From positions 18,501 through 82,500 of the forward strand of contig NW_024883395.1 in the NCBI RefSeq assembly GCF_019059575.1: a stretch of DNA of 64,000 nt, given 5' to 3'. Position numbers and translations under genes: made by a program. Every line of letters begins with the position of its first letter. Within the stretch, counting starts at the first letter, position 1. Source of the stretch: Amphibalanus amphitrite (taxonomy: Eukaryota > Arthropoda > Thecostraca > Balanomorpha > Balanidae). Under the pieces are notes generated by a model. The model was not told where the DNA came from and did not search any database. It saw only the letters and a program-made list of their open reading frames with translations. Below are positions 52,990-64,000 of this stretch, piece by piece.

Positions 52990-55900
52990 ATGACTCAATT
53001 TTCTGAATTCTTTCTCCAATGGAATACGAACTCGTTGGTATCCCATTGGGGGGAATTCAAGAACTATATGTTAAATAAAAAACCGTTACTAGCCGCCATC
53101 CAAGAGACCCATTTTAAAGATTCAGATACATATAATTACAATTTCAACATTCGTGATTTCTCTTTATATACAAATAACGTAAATGAAACCCACCGCCGGG
53201 GCGGCTCGGCTCTTTACGTTTCAAATAAACTTTTGCATCATGAAATTTTCCTCCGAACTACGCTTAACGCAGTCGGAGTAAAAGTTAAAATTGCACAACT
53301 AGACCTCACTGTCCTTTCGATCTACCTTTCACCTAGCCTCCCACTTTCCTGTCCTCTACTCCTAGACCTTTTCTCCCAACTTTCTCCGCCTTTTATAATC
53401 ATGGGGGACTTCAATGCACACCACCGCACATGGGGGTGCACAGAAACAAACTCGCGCGGAACACAACTTCTTAACGTAACTAACTCACTCGATTTAATAC
53501 TCATTAACAATCTCACGCCCACATTCACACGCACACGCAATGGAGAGGTCGTACACTCCGTCCTAGATCTCGCCATTACAGACACAAACACCGCGACACT
53601 TTTTACACAACACGTTGAAGATGACTCTCTTTTCAGTGACCACTACCCCATACATTATTTACTCAACGTCCCTTCAGGACAGACAAACTTTAATTTTTTG
53701 CCAAGGTGGAACTTTAAGAAGGCCGACTGGGCGTCTTTCCAAAAGTATATTGACGAATCATTGTCTACACCTCCACCAGATATAAACACATTTCTTAACG
53801 TCATTCTTGCCGCTGCGCATCAAAACATCCCCCATACTGGCCCCCCAAAAGAACATAGAAGAGCTCCCTGGTGGAATGCAGACTGCCAACGCGCCGTAGC
53901 CCTTCGGAAACGCGCACTCCGCCAGTTCCACCGCCGCGTGTGCGAAGCAAATGCGGAAGCCTATCGCAAAGCAAAACATGAAGCCTCTTTGATAATTAAC
54001 CATGCTAAAACCACCGGCTGGCAAAACTTTTCAAATAACTTTAATCGTTTTACTCCTTTGTCCAAAATTTGGTCACTAATAAAATGTTTCTCGGCAAGAC
54101 GCAGCAACCCTTACAAAATCCCTCATCTTCACATCAACAACACCCACTACACTATCCCTTCAGACGTTGCAACACTCTTCGCACAGCATTACGCGAACAT
54201 CTCCTCAGCACAACAATACACACCGCAGCTCACAGAAACACTCGCACACGAACTGTCTACACTGAACTTTCACTCAAGCAACCGTGAACTGTACAACACA
54301 CCATTTACGAACCACGAACTTACACATGCCATCTCGCGGTGTGGCAACACATCAGTAGGACCGGATCAGATTTCTTACTCCTTTTTCAAAAATCTGACTG
54401 AATCCGGTCTCAATACCTTTTTGTCTTGCCTAAACTCTCTATGGGAGAACAACAGCTACCCAGAACCCTGGCGCACCAGCACCCTTATACCCATCCTAAA
54501 GCCTAGGAAACCACCTTCTAACCCATCTAGCTATCGTCCTATCTCTCTAATTAGTTGTGCCTCTAAAATAATGGAACGTATGGTCAATGGGCGAATTAGG
54601 GCTTACCTAGAAACGAACTCCCTTCTCTCTCCGTTTCAAAATGGCTTTCGTCACGGTCGATCAACTGCAGACAATATAACATACATTGTAGATGATATCC
54701 AACGTGGTTTTCAAACAAGAAAATATACCCTTGCTGTCTTTATTGATCTCCAAAACGCATTCGATAAAGTAAATAAAATTGCCCTTCAAATAAAACTTCA
54801 TAAAAAAGGATTGCGGGGCAGAATGGCCTCATACATTACGAACTTTCTGAGCAACCGAACTTTTAACGTAAGATGCGGCAACACATATTCACCTCCTTTC
54901 CGACAGGAGCACGGGCTACCACAAGGCAGTGTGTTGTCCCCGACCCTTTTCCTTGTAATGATTGATGACATAATAGAAACACATAATGCTAAACTTAAAT
55001 TTTCAATATATGCCGATGACATAGCCGTCTGGGTTACTGACTCATCTGTACAAACGGCGTATGCTTACATGAACACAGCACTTGATGATATTAGAAAGTG
55101 GTGCGACAAATGGGGACTTACCGTGTCCCCAATTAAAACAGTGGCAATGATATTCGCTCCCCCTAGAAGCCGTTTTACTAACCCCCCTAGACTACAGATA
55201 AACAACATACCTATTGAATATGTAAACCAGTTTAAATATTTGGGAGTCACTCTAGACAATAAACTCACATTCAATAAACACTTCGAAGATATAGCCCAAC
55301 GCTGCGAAAGACGTATAAACATACTTAAATGTATAGCTGGTAAGAAGTGGGGCGCAGATAGAAGCACACTTCTCAGACTATACATTTCCCTAATTCGCCC
55401 TATCTTGGATTATAATGCTTTTCTATTTGATGATATAGCTTCTAAGAAAATTGAGTCATTGCAAATAATCCAGAACAAAGCACTCCGCATAGTTGCGGGC
55501 GCGATGTCCACGACAAACATAATATGTCTCCATATTGAACTAAATCTGCCTCTACTTGTACAGCGTCGGAAATACCAGCTCCTTCGGTTCTTCGCTCGGT
55601 CGTGTTCCTTCCCCTCTCACCACACATATAAAATACTAAATAACCGTTACACTGAAGATCTGCAGCCGACTGCTCCTCAAAGACGCTTCCTGGTTATCGC
55701 CTCTCGAATTCAAATGGTACTCAACGTCTTTCGAATATCCCATCCGAACATCATGCCCTCACCTCCACTTTCCTCTTTCTTCTTACAACAAATCAAGCAT
55801 ATCGATTTCCTATTTACCGATAAAAAGACAAAAATTACAAAGGAGGAAGCACAACAGCTGTTCTTTGAATACAAAGAAGAACATCAGGCAGACGCATATA

Positions 55901-56736
55901 TTTATACCGATGGTTCACGGAAAGACGGACACTCTGCCGCAGCTATAACTTCGCAAAATTATGAAAAAACAAACAGACTTCACGACAGCCACAGCATATT
56001 CAGCGCTGAATTGATAGCGATTAGTTCAGCTCTTAAATATATTGCAAGCAAACATTTTCAGAAAGCAGTGATATGCACAGACTCGGCTTCCTCTGTTAGG
56101 ACTCTGACGACAAGAAAAACGGAAACACATCCTTTGGTATACAAAATAAAAAAGCAGCTGATTGCTCTACAGAAAGAAAAGAAAGAAGTAAGAATCCTCT
56201 GGATCCCCGCTCATATGGGGATCCAAGGTAACGAACGGGCAGATAACCTTGCCAAAACTGGACTCCTCTTCTCGTCTCGAAATCATCTTCCTCTTCCAGT
56301 TATAGGTTTCATCAACCATATTTACGTCTCCTTTATGCAACTTCGACAAAGAGACTGGGACACAATCAAACATCCACATCTCTATCCGATTAAACCATCA
56401 ATTTCCCATTTCTCTTCTTCAAATCAACCTACAAGACAAAAAGAAACCGTGCTGGCCAGACTGAGGCTAGGACACACGTATCTTACACACTCGCATATAT
56501 ACGACCGTGTACCACCTCCAATATGTCACTATTGCCCCACACATCCAAGATACACAATACAACACTTCATACTCCACTGCCCACGCCTACAGCACCACAG
56601 AAGACACATTATAAGACACATTACCACACATGGCCTCAGTCTGGATTTGCCAACTATCCTTGGCGACCATCATCCAGAGCTTCATGATTTGCTTTTTATC
56701 TTTCTCCAGGAGGCACGTCTTATTAACAGCATATAG
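52990..56736 (+). CDS. LINE ORF2: endonuclease, reverse transcriptase, RNase H
   Basis: An unbroken 1248-residue protein from ATG 52990. The apurinic-type endonuclease is at 1-230 (QWNTNSL, AAIQETHF, GDFNAHHRTWGC, SDHYPIHYL). Reverse transcriptase is about 460-770 (LIPILKPRK, FIDLQNAFDKV, GLPQGSVLSPTLF, catalytic YADD near 674). RNase H is about 965-1100 (YTDGSRKDGHSAA, AELIAISSAL, TDSASSVRTL, WIPAHMGIQGNERAD). The C-terminal Cys/His motif CHYCPTHPRYTIQHFILHC is near 1175. Endonuclease plus RNase H places it in the I/R1-like group. It nicks target DNA and primes reverse transcription there. The intact frame suggests recent activity of the family; this copy itself lacks an intact ORF1. Confidence 0.94.
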   Translation: MTQFSEFFLQWNTNSLVSHWGEFKNYMLNKKPLLAAIQETHFKDSDTYNYNFNIRDFSLYTNNVNETHRRGGSALYVSNKLLHHEIFLRTTLNAVGVKVKIAQLDLTVLSIYLSPSLPLSCPLLLDLFSQLSPPFIIMGDFNAHHRTWGCTETNSRGTQLLNVTNSLDLILINNLTPTFTRTRNGEVVHSVLDLAITDTNTATLFTQHVEDDSLFSDHYPIHYLLNVPSGQTNFNFLPRWNFKKADWASFQKYIDESLSTPPPDINTFLNVILAAAHQNIPHTGPPKEHRRAPWWNADCQRAVALRKRALRQFHRRVCEANAEAYRKAKHEASLIINHAKTTGWQNFSNNFNRFTPLSKIWSLIKCFSARRSNPYKIPHLHINNTHYTIPSDVATLFAQHYANISSAQQYTPQLTETLAHELSTLNFHSSNRELYNTPFTNHELTHAISRCGNTSVGPDQISYSFFKNLTESGLNTFLSCLNSLWENNSYPEPWRTSTLIPILKPRKPPSNPSSYRPISLISCASKIMERMVNGRIRAYLETNSLLSPFQNGFRHGRSTADNITYIVDDIQRGFQTRKYTLAVFIDLQNAFDKVNKIALQIKLHKKGLRGRMASYITNFLSNRTFNVRCGNTYSPPFRQEHGLPQGSVLSPTLFLVMIDDIIETHNAKLKFSIYADDIAVWVTDSSVQTAYAYMNTALDDIRKWCDKWGLTVSPIKTVAMIFAPPRSRFTNPPRLQINNIPIEYVNQFKYLGVTLDNKLTFNKHFEDIAQRCERRINILKCIAGKKWGADRSTLLRLYISLIRPILDYNAFLFDDIASKKIESLQIIQNKALRIVAGAMSTTNIICLHIELNLPLLVQRRKYQLLRFFARSCSFPSHHTYKILNNRYTEDLQPTAPQRRFLVIASRIQMVLNVFRISHPNIMPSPPLSSFFLQQIKHIDFLFTDKKTKITKEEAQQLFFEYKEEHQADAYIYTDGSRKDGHSAAAITSQNYEKTNRLHDSHSIFSAELIAISSALKYIASKHFQKAVICTDSASSVRTLTTRKTETHPLVYKIKKQLIALQKEKKEVRILWIPAHMGIQGNERADNLAKTGLLFSSRNHLPLPVIGFINHIYVSFMQLRQRDWDTIKHPHLYPIKPSISHFSSSNQPTRQKETVLARLRLGHTYLTHSHIYDRVPPPICHYCPTHPRYTIQHFILHCPRLQHHRRHIIRHITTHGLSLDLPTILGDHHPELHDLLFIFLQEARLINSI

Positions 56737-57492
56737 AAACCACCTCACTGAGACAAAAGGAACCCCGAGCACGGGCATGAGTGGGCGCCGTGGGGACGAT
56801 AGTAACGCGGCGCCCAGTTCCTTACTCGTACAACCTAAATCCCGGTCGTTTATTTACATTTTTCTTTTGATTGCATCGTGTGCTCGCGCTCTAGCCATTG
56901 ATGTTTCTTGCACTGTGTAACTGGCATGTGTAACTGGCGGCCCCCTATTGCGCTCTCCGACCCGCTAAGGCGGAGTCGTTGAGAGCCAACGCCGACTGGC
57001 AGCCAAGGTGTTTACGCCTGTGGTCGCCGGGCGCCCCTCCCCAGCACGGGGCCGTCATTATCCCTTCCCTTTTACCTCCTACACATTAGATTAAACAACT
57101 GTAGGGGTTTTTTCCCCGCGCTCTTTGGCTTCAGCGCGGGGTTTTCCCCTTTGCAATAGGCGTCAGGTTTTTTGTTATTTAGGACTTTTTCCCTGACCAA
57201 TACACCCCACACCAGTACACTGACACCTTACACAAGTGTATGAATATGTGATGTAAATAAATGTTACCGTTTCTTCATCTGTGTTTCGTTCCGGCTTTTT
57301 CGGCACTTCGGCAAAAGTAAGTTCCCCCATTAGATTTGCTCACACACACTAAGGATAGGCTCCCACGTTGCTATTGCTTCCGGGTTCACATAAACCGGCT
57401 TAACGTAAAACTTTATTCCTGGCCAAAATTGCCAGATGTAATGACCCCCGGCTCCAGACTGGCTTTAGGCTGGCGGAGCAAAAAAAAAAAAG
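56737..57492 (+). repeat. LINE 3' region with hairpins and A-run
   Basis: Contains the hairpin CCCCGCGCT-CTTTGGCTTC-AGCGCGGGG (about 57113-57140) and, at 57424-57480, GACTGGCTTTAGGCTGGC before GGAGC and an A-run. Both modules recur at 9831-10075. The A-run may mark the true LINE 3' end; alternatively the last 70 bp belong to a separate retroposon. Confidence 0.55.
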
Positions 57493-57790
57493 GATTTTAC
57501 TATTCGCTCAGCATTGTGATAGGCGTTCGTAACAGCATTTACTCTGCTCATGTACCTATCCCCGGTTATTTAAAAGAGGTTTTTGTGGGGGAATATCACG
57601 GCTTTAGGTACTCGGTGGCCCTATTCACGACTTTCAAAGAATGCTCCGATAACTAAACACCGCACAGACCTACTGCATTAGTGAATCTGACAGAAGGTCT
57701 GTGGAATTACATCCCCCCTCACCACACCCCTAAAAACTCATCCAGTGTCCAAAACCACTTTTATCGACTCGCCAAAAAAAAAAAAAAACA
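57493..57790. other. No recognised feature
   Basis: About 300 bp after the A-run with no coding or repeat signal. Confidence 0.35.
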
Positions 57791-57793
57791 AAA

Positions 57794-57951
<158 letters not shown>

Positions 57952-58105
57952 GCATGGATTATGTCAGCTCTCAGTTCATTTATCATTGTCTTTACCATGG
58001 TTCAATTGCATTGCGCGATTTACAGCACGTGAGTGTCTATATAGTATATATGTAGAAAATAATATCTACAGCAAAACATCCAAAATTACAAAGGCTACAA
58101 TGCTT

Positions 58106-59097
58106 TTAACCCTATTCATGGCGGGGGGGGGGGGCCTCAGGAGCCCCCCCTGAGGTTTTTTGGTTATTTCTCCCAAACACGTTGAGCTAGGAAGCTCAAA
58201 TTTTCTGACTTTTCCTAAAAGGCTTCTACGCAACATGTCTGAAAATTTTGAGTTGATCTGACCTCAGGTCAGGTCACCAGAGGCGGTTTGGTGACCCTAC
58301 CTCAGAAAAGTTTGCAATCACGCCAGAGCTAGAGTTTTTGACCGATCAATTTCTTCTCTTCAGGCTTTAGTTAGGGTACCAGTATGTGCAATTTGTATAT
58401 CTCGGAATTTCGATATCGGTGACCTAAGGTCAGGTCAGTTTCGCGACCTCCCCATTATAAGTCAATGGGGGAAAAATCAACTCCCTGTTTTTACCACTAA
58501 AACGGGTCGGAATGGCCCCATATACCATACATGACTTCATATACGATCAACCTTCACTACCTTGAGGTCTGTTTTGCTGTTGGGCAGCTGTGAGGTCATG
58601 TGACGTCATCAAAGGTCACCAAAGGTTTTTGGCCAATAACTCCGTACAGGAACAAGATACAGACGCGTGGATGGTCTCATTGTGTTCAGCTCGTCAAGAC
58701 GCATCGAATGATATACATGATGACCTCGAGGTCACGTGACCTGAGGTCAACCTTTGACCTTGACCTTTCGAGGTCAACATATATATCATTCGATGCGGAT
58801 TGACGAGAGGATCGCGATGATGCCCTTAGTTTGTTCCTATCTTGACTAATTCGAAAGTTATTCGAGAAAAACTCTCTCCATATCTAGCGCCGCCATTTTG
58901 ACTTTTTCGACCCCTGTGACGTCATCTTTGACCTGACCTGAAAATGACCTGGGTAAAAATTGTAGATCTTGACCGTGCGTATCCGATGCCGTTTACCGTT
59001 TGTCGCTGCGATGTGTAGTTTTTGAGATCTGAAGGGGGGCCGAATCGGCCCCCCGCCAGTTTCTTGTCCCGGCGGAGCCCGCCAGGAATAGGGTTAA
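58106..59097. mobile_element. TTAA-flanked element with family C interior and distinct ends
   Basis: Starts TTAACCCTATTCATGGCGGGG and ends GCCAGGAATAGGGTTAA. From about 58395 to 58985 it is nearly identical to the inside of 17848-18867, but both ends differ from that copy. Confidence 0.85.
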
Positions 59098-60501
59098 AAA
59101 GTAGGTTCATCAAGGAAGCCCATTTTTACTTGCGTTGTGTTGCCAACCATGCGATTCCAACGCGGGCTATTCGCAACGTCTGTTAAGGCACGTTAACAAC
59201 TGACAAGCCGCCACCGCTGCCACTTATTCATAGATGGTTGATATCGCAGCTTGGGCGTCAGCAGCGCGGCCCACAACGCGACGGCGCCAGCGCACGCAGC
59301 TGTTGGCACTCGGCAGCCGGTGTTGCGACTTAACGGCCGGCCGGCCCCATGAAGGAGAAGCTCTTGGTGAAGCTTTGTGATCGCCTCATAGCCGCCTTGG
59401 ATGTCATCTTTCTTGGCAGATCCATCCGTTCAGATGGTACGGTGCAGTCTGGATAAAGGACGAAGTCCAACGCCGCTAACCCCGCGACCGCCACCCCACA
59501 ACGTGGCCGCAGACCGAACGTGCGTGAGGGCCGTAAGGGCCACCCCGCCATCCGGTAGGTGGCTGAGCAGTCGGGCGCAGCGGCGCCTGGGCGGCGGCCG
59601 CGCTGAGATGAAGTCCCAAACCGCCATGTCGCCATCACCGCCATCACCATTGCTGCAGCTGTTCCCAACCGCCTCAATCGCCGCCGTTTTGCCAGCAGTC
59701 GCGCCGCGGAATGGCAGAAGCTCTAGAGTAGCCTCCAGCGCCCCTCTCCGCACGTGTGCAGGTGCACTGCGGCCGCCGGGTCCGACGTCCAGGCAGAACA
59801 TGATATTTCCATGCTGCTCCGACGGTGGGCTGGTCTTGTTTGGGCGTTCCTCCACTGTGACGTCGGTCACGCCTGCCCCGGCCAGGGCGCAGAGGCCGAC
59901 GTGTCACCATCCGGTTGCGGTCCTCAGTCGGGTCGCAACGTGTACCTCTTCCGCAGCGTGGAGCGCGCTCCCGCTGGGCAGCGATACAGCCAAAAGTAGC
60001 ATGCGGGCGGCCAGCGCTGCGCCGGACAGCGGACCCATGCCGGGGGTATGCCGGTCTCGGCCATTAGCGGGGTCGTCGGGGCCGAGGCTGTACATATGTA
60101 CAGCTGGTGACCGCGTGAGCCGCCAATCGAAGCTCACGGCGTATAAGCTCGACGCGGGCATCACACGCCGTTCCGATGGGAGCTCCACGACGCCGCCGCG
60201 AACTCCAGCGCGGCTCGCAGCGCGAAGACCGGTACGGACGGCCGGGGCAAACGGCGTGCGGGAGTCGCAGGCGACGTTCTGCGGACAGAAAGGGTTGGGC
60301 ATAAGCTGGTCGGCAGGACACTCTTGAGCCGAGCCTTTGATGTAATTACAGATGATCCAGAAGCATGCACAAAAATTCATGACACACTATTCTCATTTAT
60401 GTATTTGCTACATATGATATTATATACCACCAGCTCATGATCAGTGACGCATTCTGGGCAATATGTTCTAAAGTGAAGCAACTGAAGTTACAATTGACAG
60501 C
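59098..60501. other. GC-rich, CpG-rich island with overlapping open frames, identity unknown
   Basis: Between about 59200 and 60330 the sequence is much richer in CpG than its surroundings, and long frames are open on both strands: 59401-60327 plus, and 59330-59677, 59430-59870 and 59904-60380 minus. None shows a recognised domain. One minus frame contains a hydrophobic run (AALAARMLLLAVSLP). High GC alone removes stops, so I do not choose a frame. It may be a diverged gene, pseudogene or CpG island. Confidence 0.4.
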
Positions 60502-61523
60502 TTAACCCTCGCCCTGGCAGGGCATTTTTCATAACACGGCCTGGCAGGGGGGGGGGGGTCGATGCGACCCCCCCTTGCGATTGGCTCCTATGGCACCTAG
60601 AAACACCAAATTTGGTAGGTAGGTGGGCCCCCTGGAGTTCTCGCCCCTGTGCAAATTTGGTTGCTCTAGGTCAATATTTAGGGGGGTTTTGGGGGGTATA
60701 AATGTAAAAATTTCGCTAAAAACAGGTCAAAAGTTTTTCGCTTATAACTTTTGATCTAATTAAGATAGAGCAAAAAGAAAAGCACCAGTGAACTCAGCAC
60801 GTCAAGGCGCGTCGAATGATATACTTTTTAGCTTGCTTAAGTGTACTTAGTTTTTCTTAAATTTTAAGTAAACTTAAATTAATAAATTAAGTTCAAGTTA
60901 ACCAAATTGCATCATATCGCATATCATTCGATTCGGCTGATCACCAGGAACACAATGATACCATTTTTTAAGCTCTAGCGTCATTATGTGCCAAGTTATT
61001 GGCAAAAACGTCATTTGGCCTCAGTTGACCTCAGTTGACCTGACCCATGGATAAGTACACCAAACAAAGAAGCACCAAGTGACCTGCTGTTAAGTACCGT
61101 GGTTTCAAAGCACAAAAGTGATAGAAAGAAGCGGATATCTCCAGTATTTTCCGAATTTAGTATTTTCCCATAGGCTTAACATTACGACGTAATGACCTCT
61201 AACTGACCTCAGGTCAGTGACCTCAAAAAAGCCGGACTATATGTTATACAACTCGGTGAACTTAGCACATCCTGAAAGTTTGAAGGAAATCAGTCAAAAA
61301 ATGTGAGTTGGACAGGTGCAAACAGAAAATTGAAATTTGACCATGACCTTGTACCGGTTTTTCTGACCTGGTGACCGGACCCAAGGTCACCCGGACCTGA
61401 AATTTTCAGGTCATATGTAAAAAGGTTGCCCCATAGGCCGTGCCAAACGTTTTTACGCTATCTTCGAAAAACCTTAGGGGGGGTCGCATCGACCCCCCCC
61501 CCCCCTGCCAGGGCGAGGGTTAA
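60502..61523. mobile_element. TTAA-flanked non-autonomous element, family B, complete
   Basis: Ends TTAACCCTCGCCCTGGCAGGG and CCTGCCAGGGCGAGGGTTAA with G/C hairpins inside both. Has TTTTTCGCTTATAACTTTTG and its inverse, TCGAATGATATAC and ATATCATTCGA arms, and AGGTCA hexamers. Serves as the uninterrupted reference for 20089-26063. Confidence 0.88.
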
Positions 61524-61677
61524 AAAACACACACACATTCGATAGCTTATGAGAATAAAATGCCTTGTGTGCTTAATGCGGGAAAATATTTTTTCCACTT
61601 TTTAGAAACAGCAAAAGAGTTGTCAACAAGCCATGTCAACTATCTAAACAATTTTTATGGAAACTGCTCTAGCTAGC

Positions 61678-62871
61678 TTAACCCGCGCCCTGCTGGGGGG
61701 TGTTTGAACACCCCCCCTTGTGGTTTTTCGCGAATATCTCAAAAACGGCGGCGCGGAGCGCCGCCGTTTTTGGTACACCTTATCGTACATCAATTCTACA
61801 CATGTTGTGAAAATTTCAGACCAAGGTCATTCAAGGTCAGGTCACCAGGTCACTTGAAGTGACCTCACCTCATAAAAAGTTTCAATGTCTGTCATAGCTA
61901 CACCGAGTGACCGATCGCTTTGAAACTTTCAGCGATTGCTAAGAGCAATAGCATGTACAAAATGTATATCTCAGAATTTTGATATCGATGACCTAAGGTC
62001 AGGTCAATTTTGCGACCTCCCCATTACAAGTCAATGGGAGAAAATTGAAATGCGCCTCTTTTGGACAAAAGACATTATAAACACTCCCAAACACCGAATT
62101 ACAAGTGGTTCAGACACACTGAACATGAAAATGGTGTCAGTGACCCTTGTTTATGCCCTGAGGTCATCTTAGGTCACGAATGGTATCTAACAGTTTTTCG
62201 CGAATAACTTTTGATAGAGGCATGCTAGAGCGATGAAACCGCCTTAGATGTGTTCAGCTTGACGATACGGATCGACTGATATGCAACATGACCCTTTCCG
62301 GTCAGGTCATGACCTTGACCTGAGGTCAAATTTTCAAGTTGACCTTTCAAGGTCAACTTATAGTTCATTCGATGCGTCTTGACGAGAGGAACACAATGCC
62401 GGTAAAAGTAAGCTCGTACAAGGCTTGAGTCAAAAGTTATTGCAGAAAAACTGTTTCCGAAAAAATCGGCTATTTTTGCAATTTTTGCCCCCTGCAGGCA
62501 AAACCGTTGACGTTAGGTCAAATCTGAGAGAATTACTCAGAAAGGGCTTTAATAGGGCTATCGAATGCTCTTTTCCGCGGCGCTGTAACTCTATTGGTTC
62601 TCGAGTTATGCATTGGCTTCTTGGAAATTTTCGACATTCGACCTGGAAATCGGCGAAATTTTGCCTTCAATGACCTCTGGTGACCTGACCTTTGACCTGA
62701 CCAAAAAATTGACCGAAGTGATTTCGTCATTATTTTTGACGCTCTTTCGAACGCCGCCTTCCGCGTATCGCTACGTGGCCCAGGAGCCGAGTTACAAGGG
62801 GGGGTGTTCAAACACCCCCCCCCCCCCAGCAGGGCGTGGAAATCCAGGACCCCCAGCCGGGCGCGGGTTAA
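61678..62871. mobile_element. TTAA-flanked non-autonomous element, family A, complete (reference copy)
   Basis: Ends TTAACCCGCGCCC and GGGCGCGGGTTAA. Order: G/C hairpin, GGCGGCGCGGAGCGCCGCC hairpin near 61748, AGGTCA blocks, the TCGGAATTTTGATATC-like block, TTTTTCGCGAATAACTTTTG near 62194, central dyad, AAAGTTATTGCAGAAAAAC near 62433, right-end hairpin. No open frame of transposase size. Confidence 0.88.
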
Positions 62872-64000
62872 AGTTCCACAACGTTTCCGGAGCACCGTAC
62901 CCAAACTCAGTTCATGTTACAAGAAAAAAACAGTAATAATGCCTCCTAATTTTGAATGAAATTTAGGTATGAGTAATTTGATTTGGAAAGCAACAAATTT
63001 CCGCACATCATTTTAGCAAAATTACTATTTTCTTCAGCCATCAGGTTTTACACAAAACTATAGTAAACTTTATGATCTAGTTTACACAAAACCAAAGCCC
63101 CGATTTTAACAAATGTAGATTAAATTAAAACAATTTTAAAAAATGTGTCGTGGAGAAAATGAAAAGTGTAGATTTGTAAAGCCGGGATATTTCACGGATT
63201 AGGCACTTAAAGAAATATCTTCACCTTTCTTTGAGCCACCTGCCTTTACCCAAGTTTTACACGAATGTAGTGAACCAGACAATGGCAACTCAAAATTGTG
63301 ATGGTTTGAGATAATTATGACGGTAAAAGAAAAAGCAACACAAGGTTCCTTACCCTCGCTTTTTTCACATGGGTTCAGATGAGGCTTCAACTGTTGCCGA
63401 CCTGAGGAGCTATAGGGACCTAAGCTTTCCAAAACTCAATTTCTAAGGGCACTGAGCAGTGTTTGGCTTTCACACGAATGCGATCGTAAGTTATATTAAG
63501 TTGACAAAGCAAGCATAGCAAAGCATGATGCCCCGCGCGTCCGCCCGCGACCACGTCCCGCGTCCGACTCCCGACTCCCGTCACGCGCCCGGCGGTCACG
63601 TGACCTACCGGCCGGGACTGCAAACGGCCTTCACCACCATTCTTGTATGACGTCATATCCTACTGAGGTGCTGATTGGTCGGAATTAGATACCTGAAGGT
63701 AATTATCTGCCGTAGTTATTTTTGTTTCATTGTTTTGCGTGTTTTTCTTATATGAAATGTAATTAAAAAATTTGCCATATTTTAATCACCATTAAAACAT
63801 AACTGAATAGGTATAAAAGAGAACTCGATATACACTTTCCTTGTTTTTAAGAATTCCGGAATAAGATACCCGAGGGAGAAAAGAGGGAGCAAGTTGCCAC
63901 GCTGATTTGATACCTCATAGTCAAAAGGTGGGCTACTAGAACCGAAAATTGCTGTGTTTGTAAATAAATAAGTGATTTGAGGGCACAGAATGCCCGGATT
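62872..64000. other. Unannotated flank with possible promoter words
   Basis: No repeat recognised. A CpG-rich stretch (63525-63630) is followed by a palindromic CRE, TGACGTCA (63648-63655), and a TATA-like TATAAAA at 63812. These could mark a promoter reading out of the window to the right, but no exon is visible. Confidence 0.25.

Larger units (their letters stand above)
44434..57492 (+). mobile_element. Long LINE (I/R1-like group, RNase H-bearing), split by PLE insertions
   Basis: ORF1 (44545-45639 plus 52548-52970) is followed after 19 bp by ORF2 (52990-56736), then a 3' region with hairpins ending in an A-run near 57492. Removing 45640-52547 (PLE-B plus one target duplicate) leaves an ordinary two-ORF LINE of about 6.2 kb. 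The 5' boundary is approximate. Confidence 0.85.

Overview
This is a eukaryotic window from a large, repeat-choked invertebrate genome. It holds one recognisable host gene fragment, on the minus strand at 3822-4644: the first coding exon of a neuromedin-U/pyrokinin/CAPA-type neuropeptide GPCR that ends in a clean splice donor. That receptor family, a CsRn1-type gypsy element, RNase-H-bearing LINEs, Penelope-like elements (PLEs) and long (AT)n tracts suggest an arthropod, perhaps a chelicerate. The taxonomic guess is inference only. There is no bacterial or phage signal. Most open frames in the window are microsatellite or repeat shadows.

Layout. 1-1127: 3' end of a LINE inserted into a TTAA-flanked repeat. 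1996-3187: a complete TTAA-flanked element inside the presumed GPCR intron. 3822-4644: GPCR exon. 6333-9237: mosaic TTAA elements. 10409-16425: complete Ty3/gypsy (CsRn1-type) LTR retrotransposon on the minus strand, with near-identical LTRs and a 4-bp target duplication. 16682-17388: a small MITE and an SGNH-hydrolase-like fragment. 17480-19948: TTAA elements. 20089-26063: a multi-layer nest of transposons. 27358-29843: back-to-back TTAA elements forming a giant palindrome. 30312-36275: (AT)n tracts, arrays of 20-bp palindromes, a palindromic PLE and further TTAA insertions. 36883-44431: three or four DNA transposons. 44545-57492: a long LINE whose ORF1 is split by a palindromic PLE, itself split by a second palindromic PLE. 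58106-62871: three more TTAA elements around a GC-rich island. 62872-64000: no recognised gene.

Two systems stand out. First, a prolific set of non-autonomous elements flanked by TTAA, with CCC/GGG ends as in piggyBac. Members with different terminal repeats share one internal plan: a G-run/C-run hairpin, a GCGGCGC hairpin, dense AGGTCA/TGACCT hexamers (the nuclear-receptor half-site) and a central dyad. Empty and occupied sites inside the window prove the TTAA duplication in several cases. Second, the three PLE copies are all built as palindromes (a longer copy plus an inverted partial copy), and each arm carries a hammerhead-ribozyme motif. That of PLE-A looks complete, PLE-B has an intact core with a weaker stem I, and PLE-C keeps the fold but has lost core residues.
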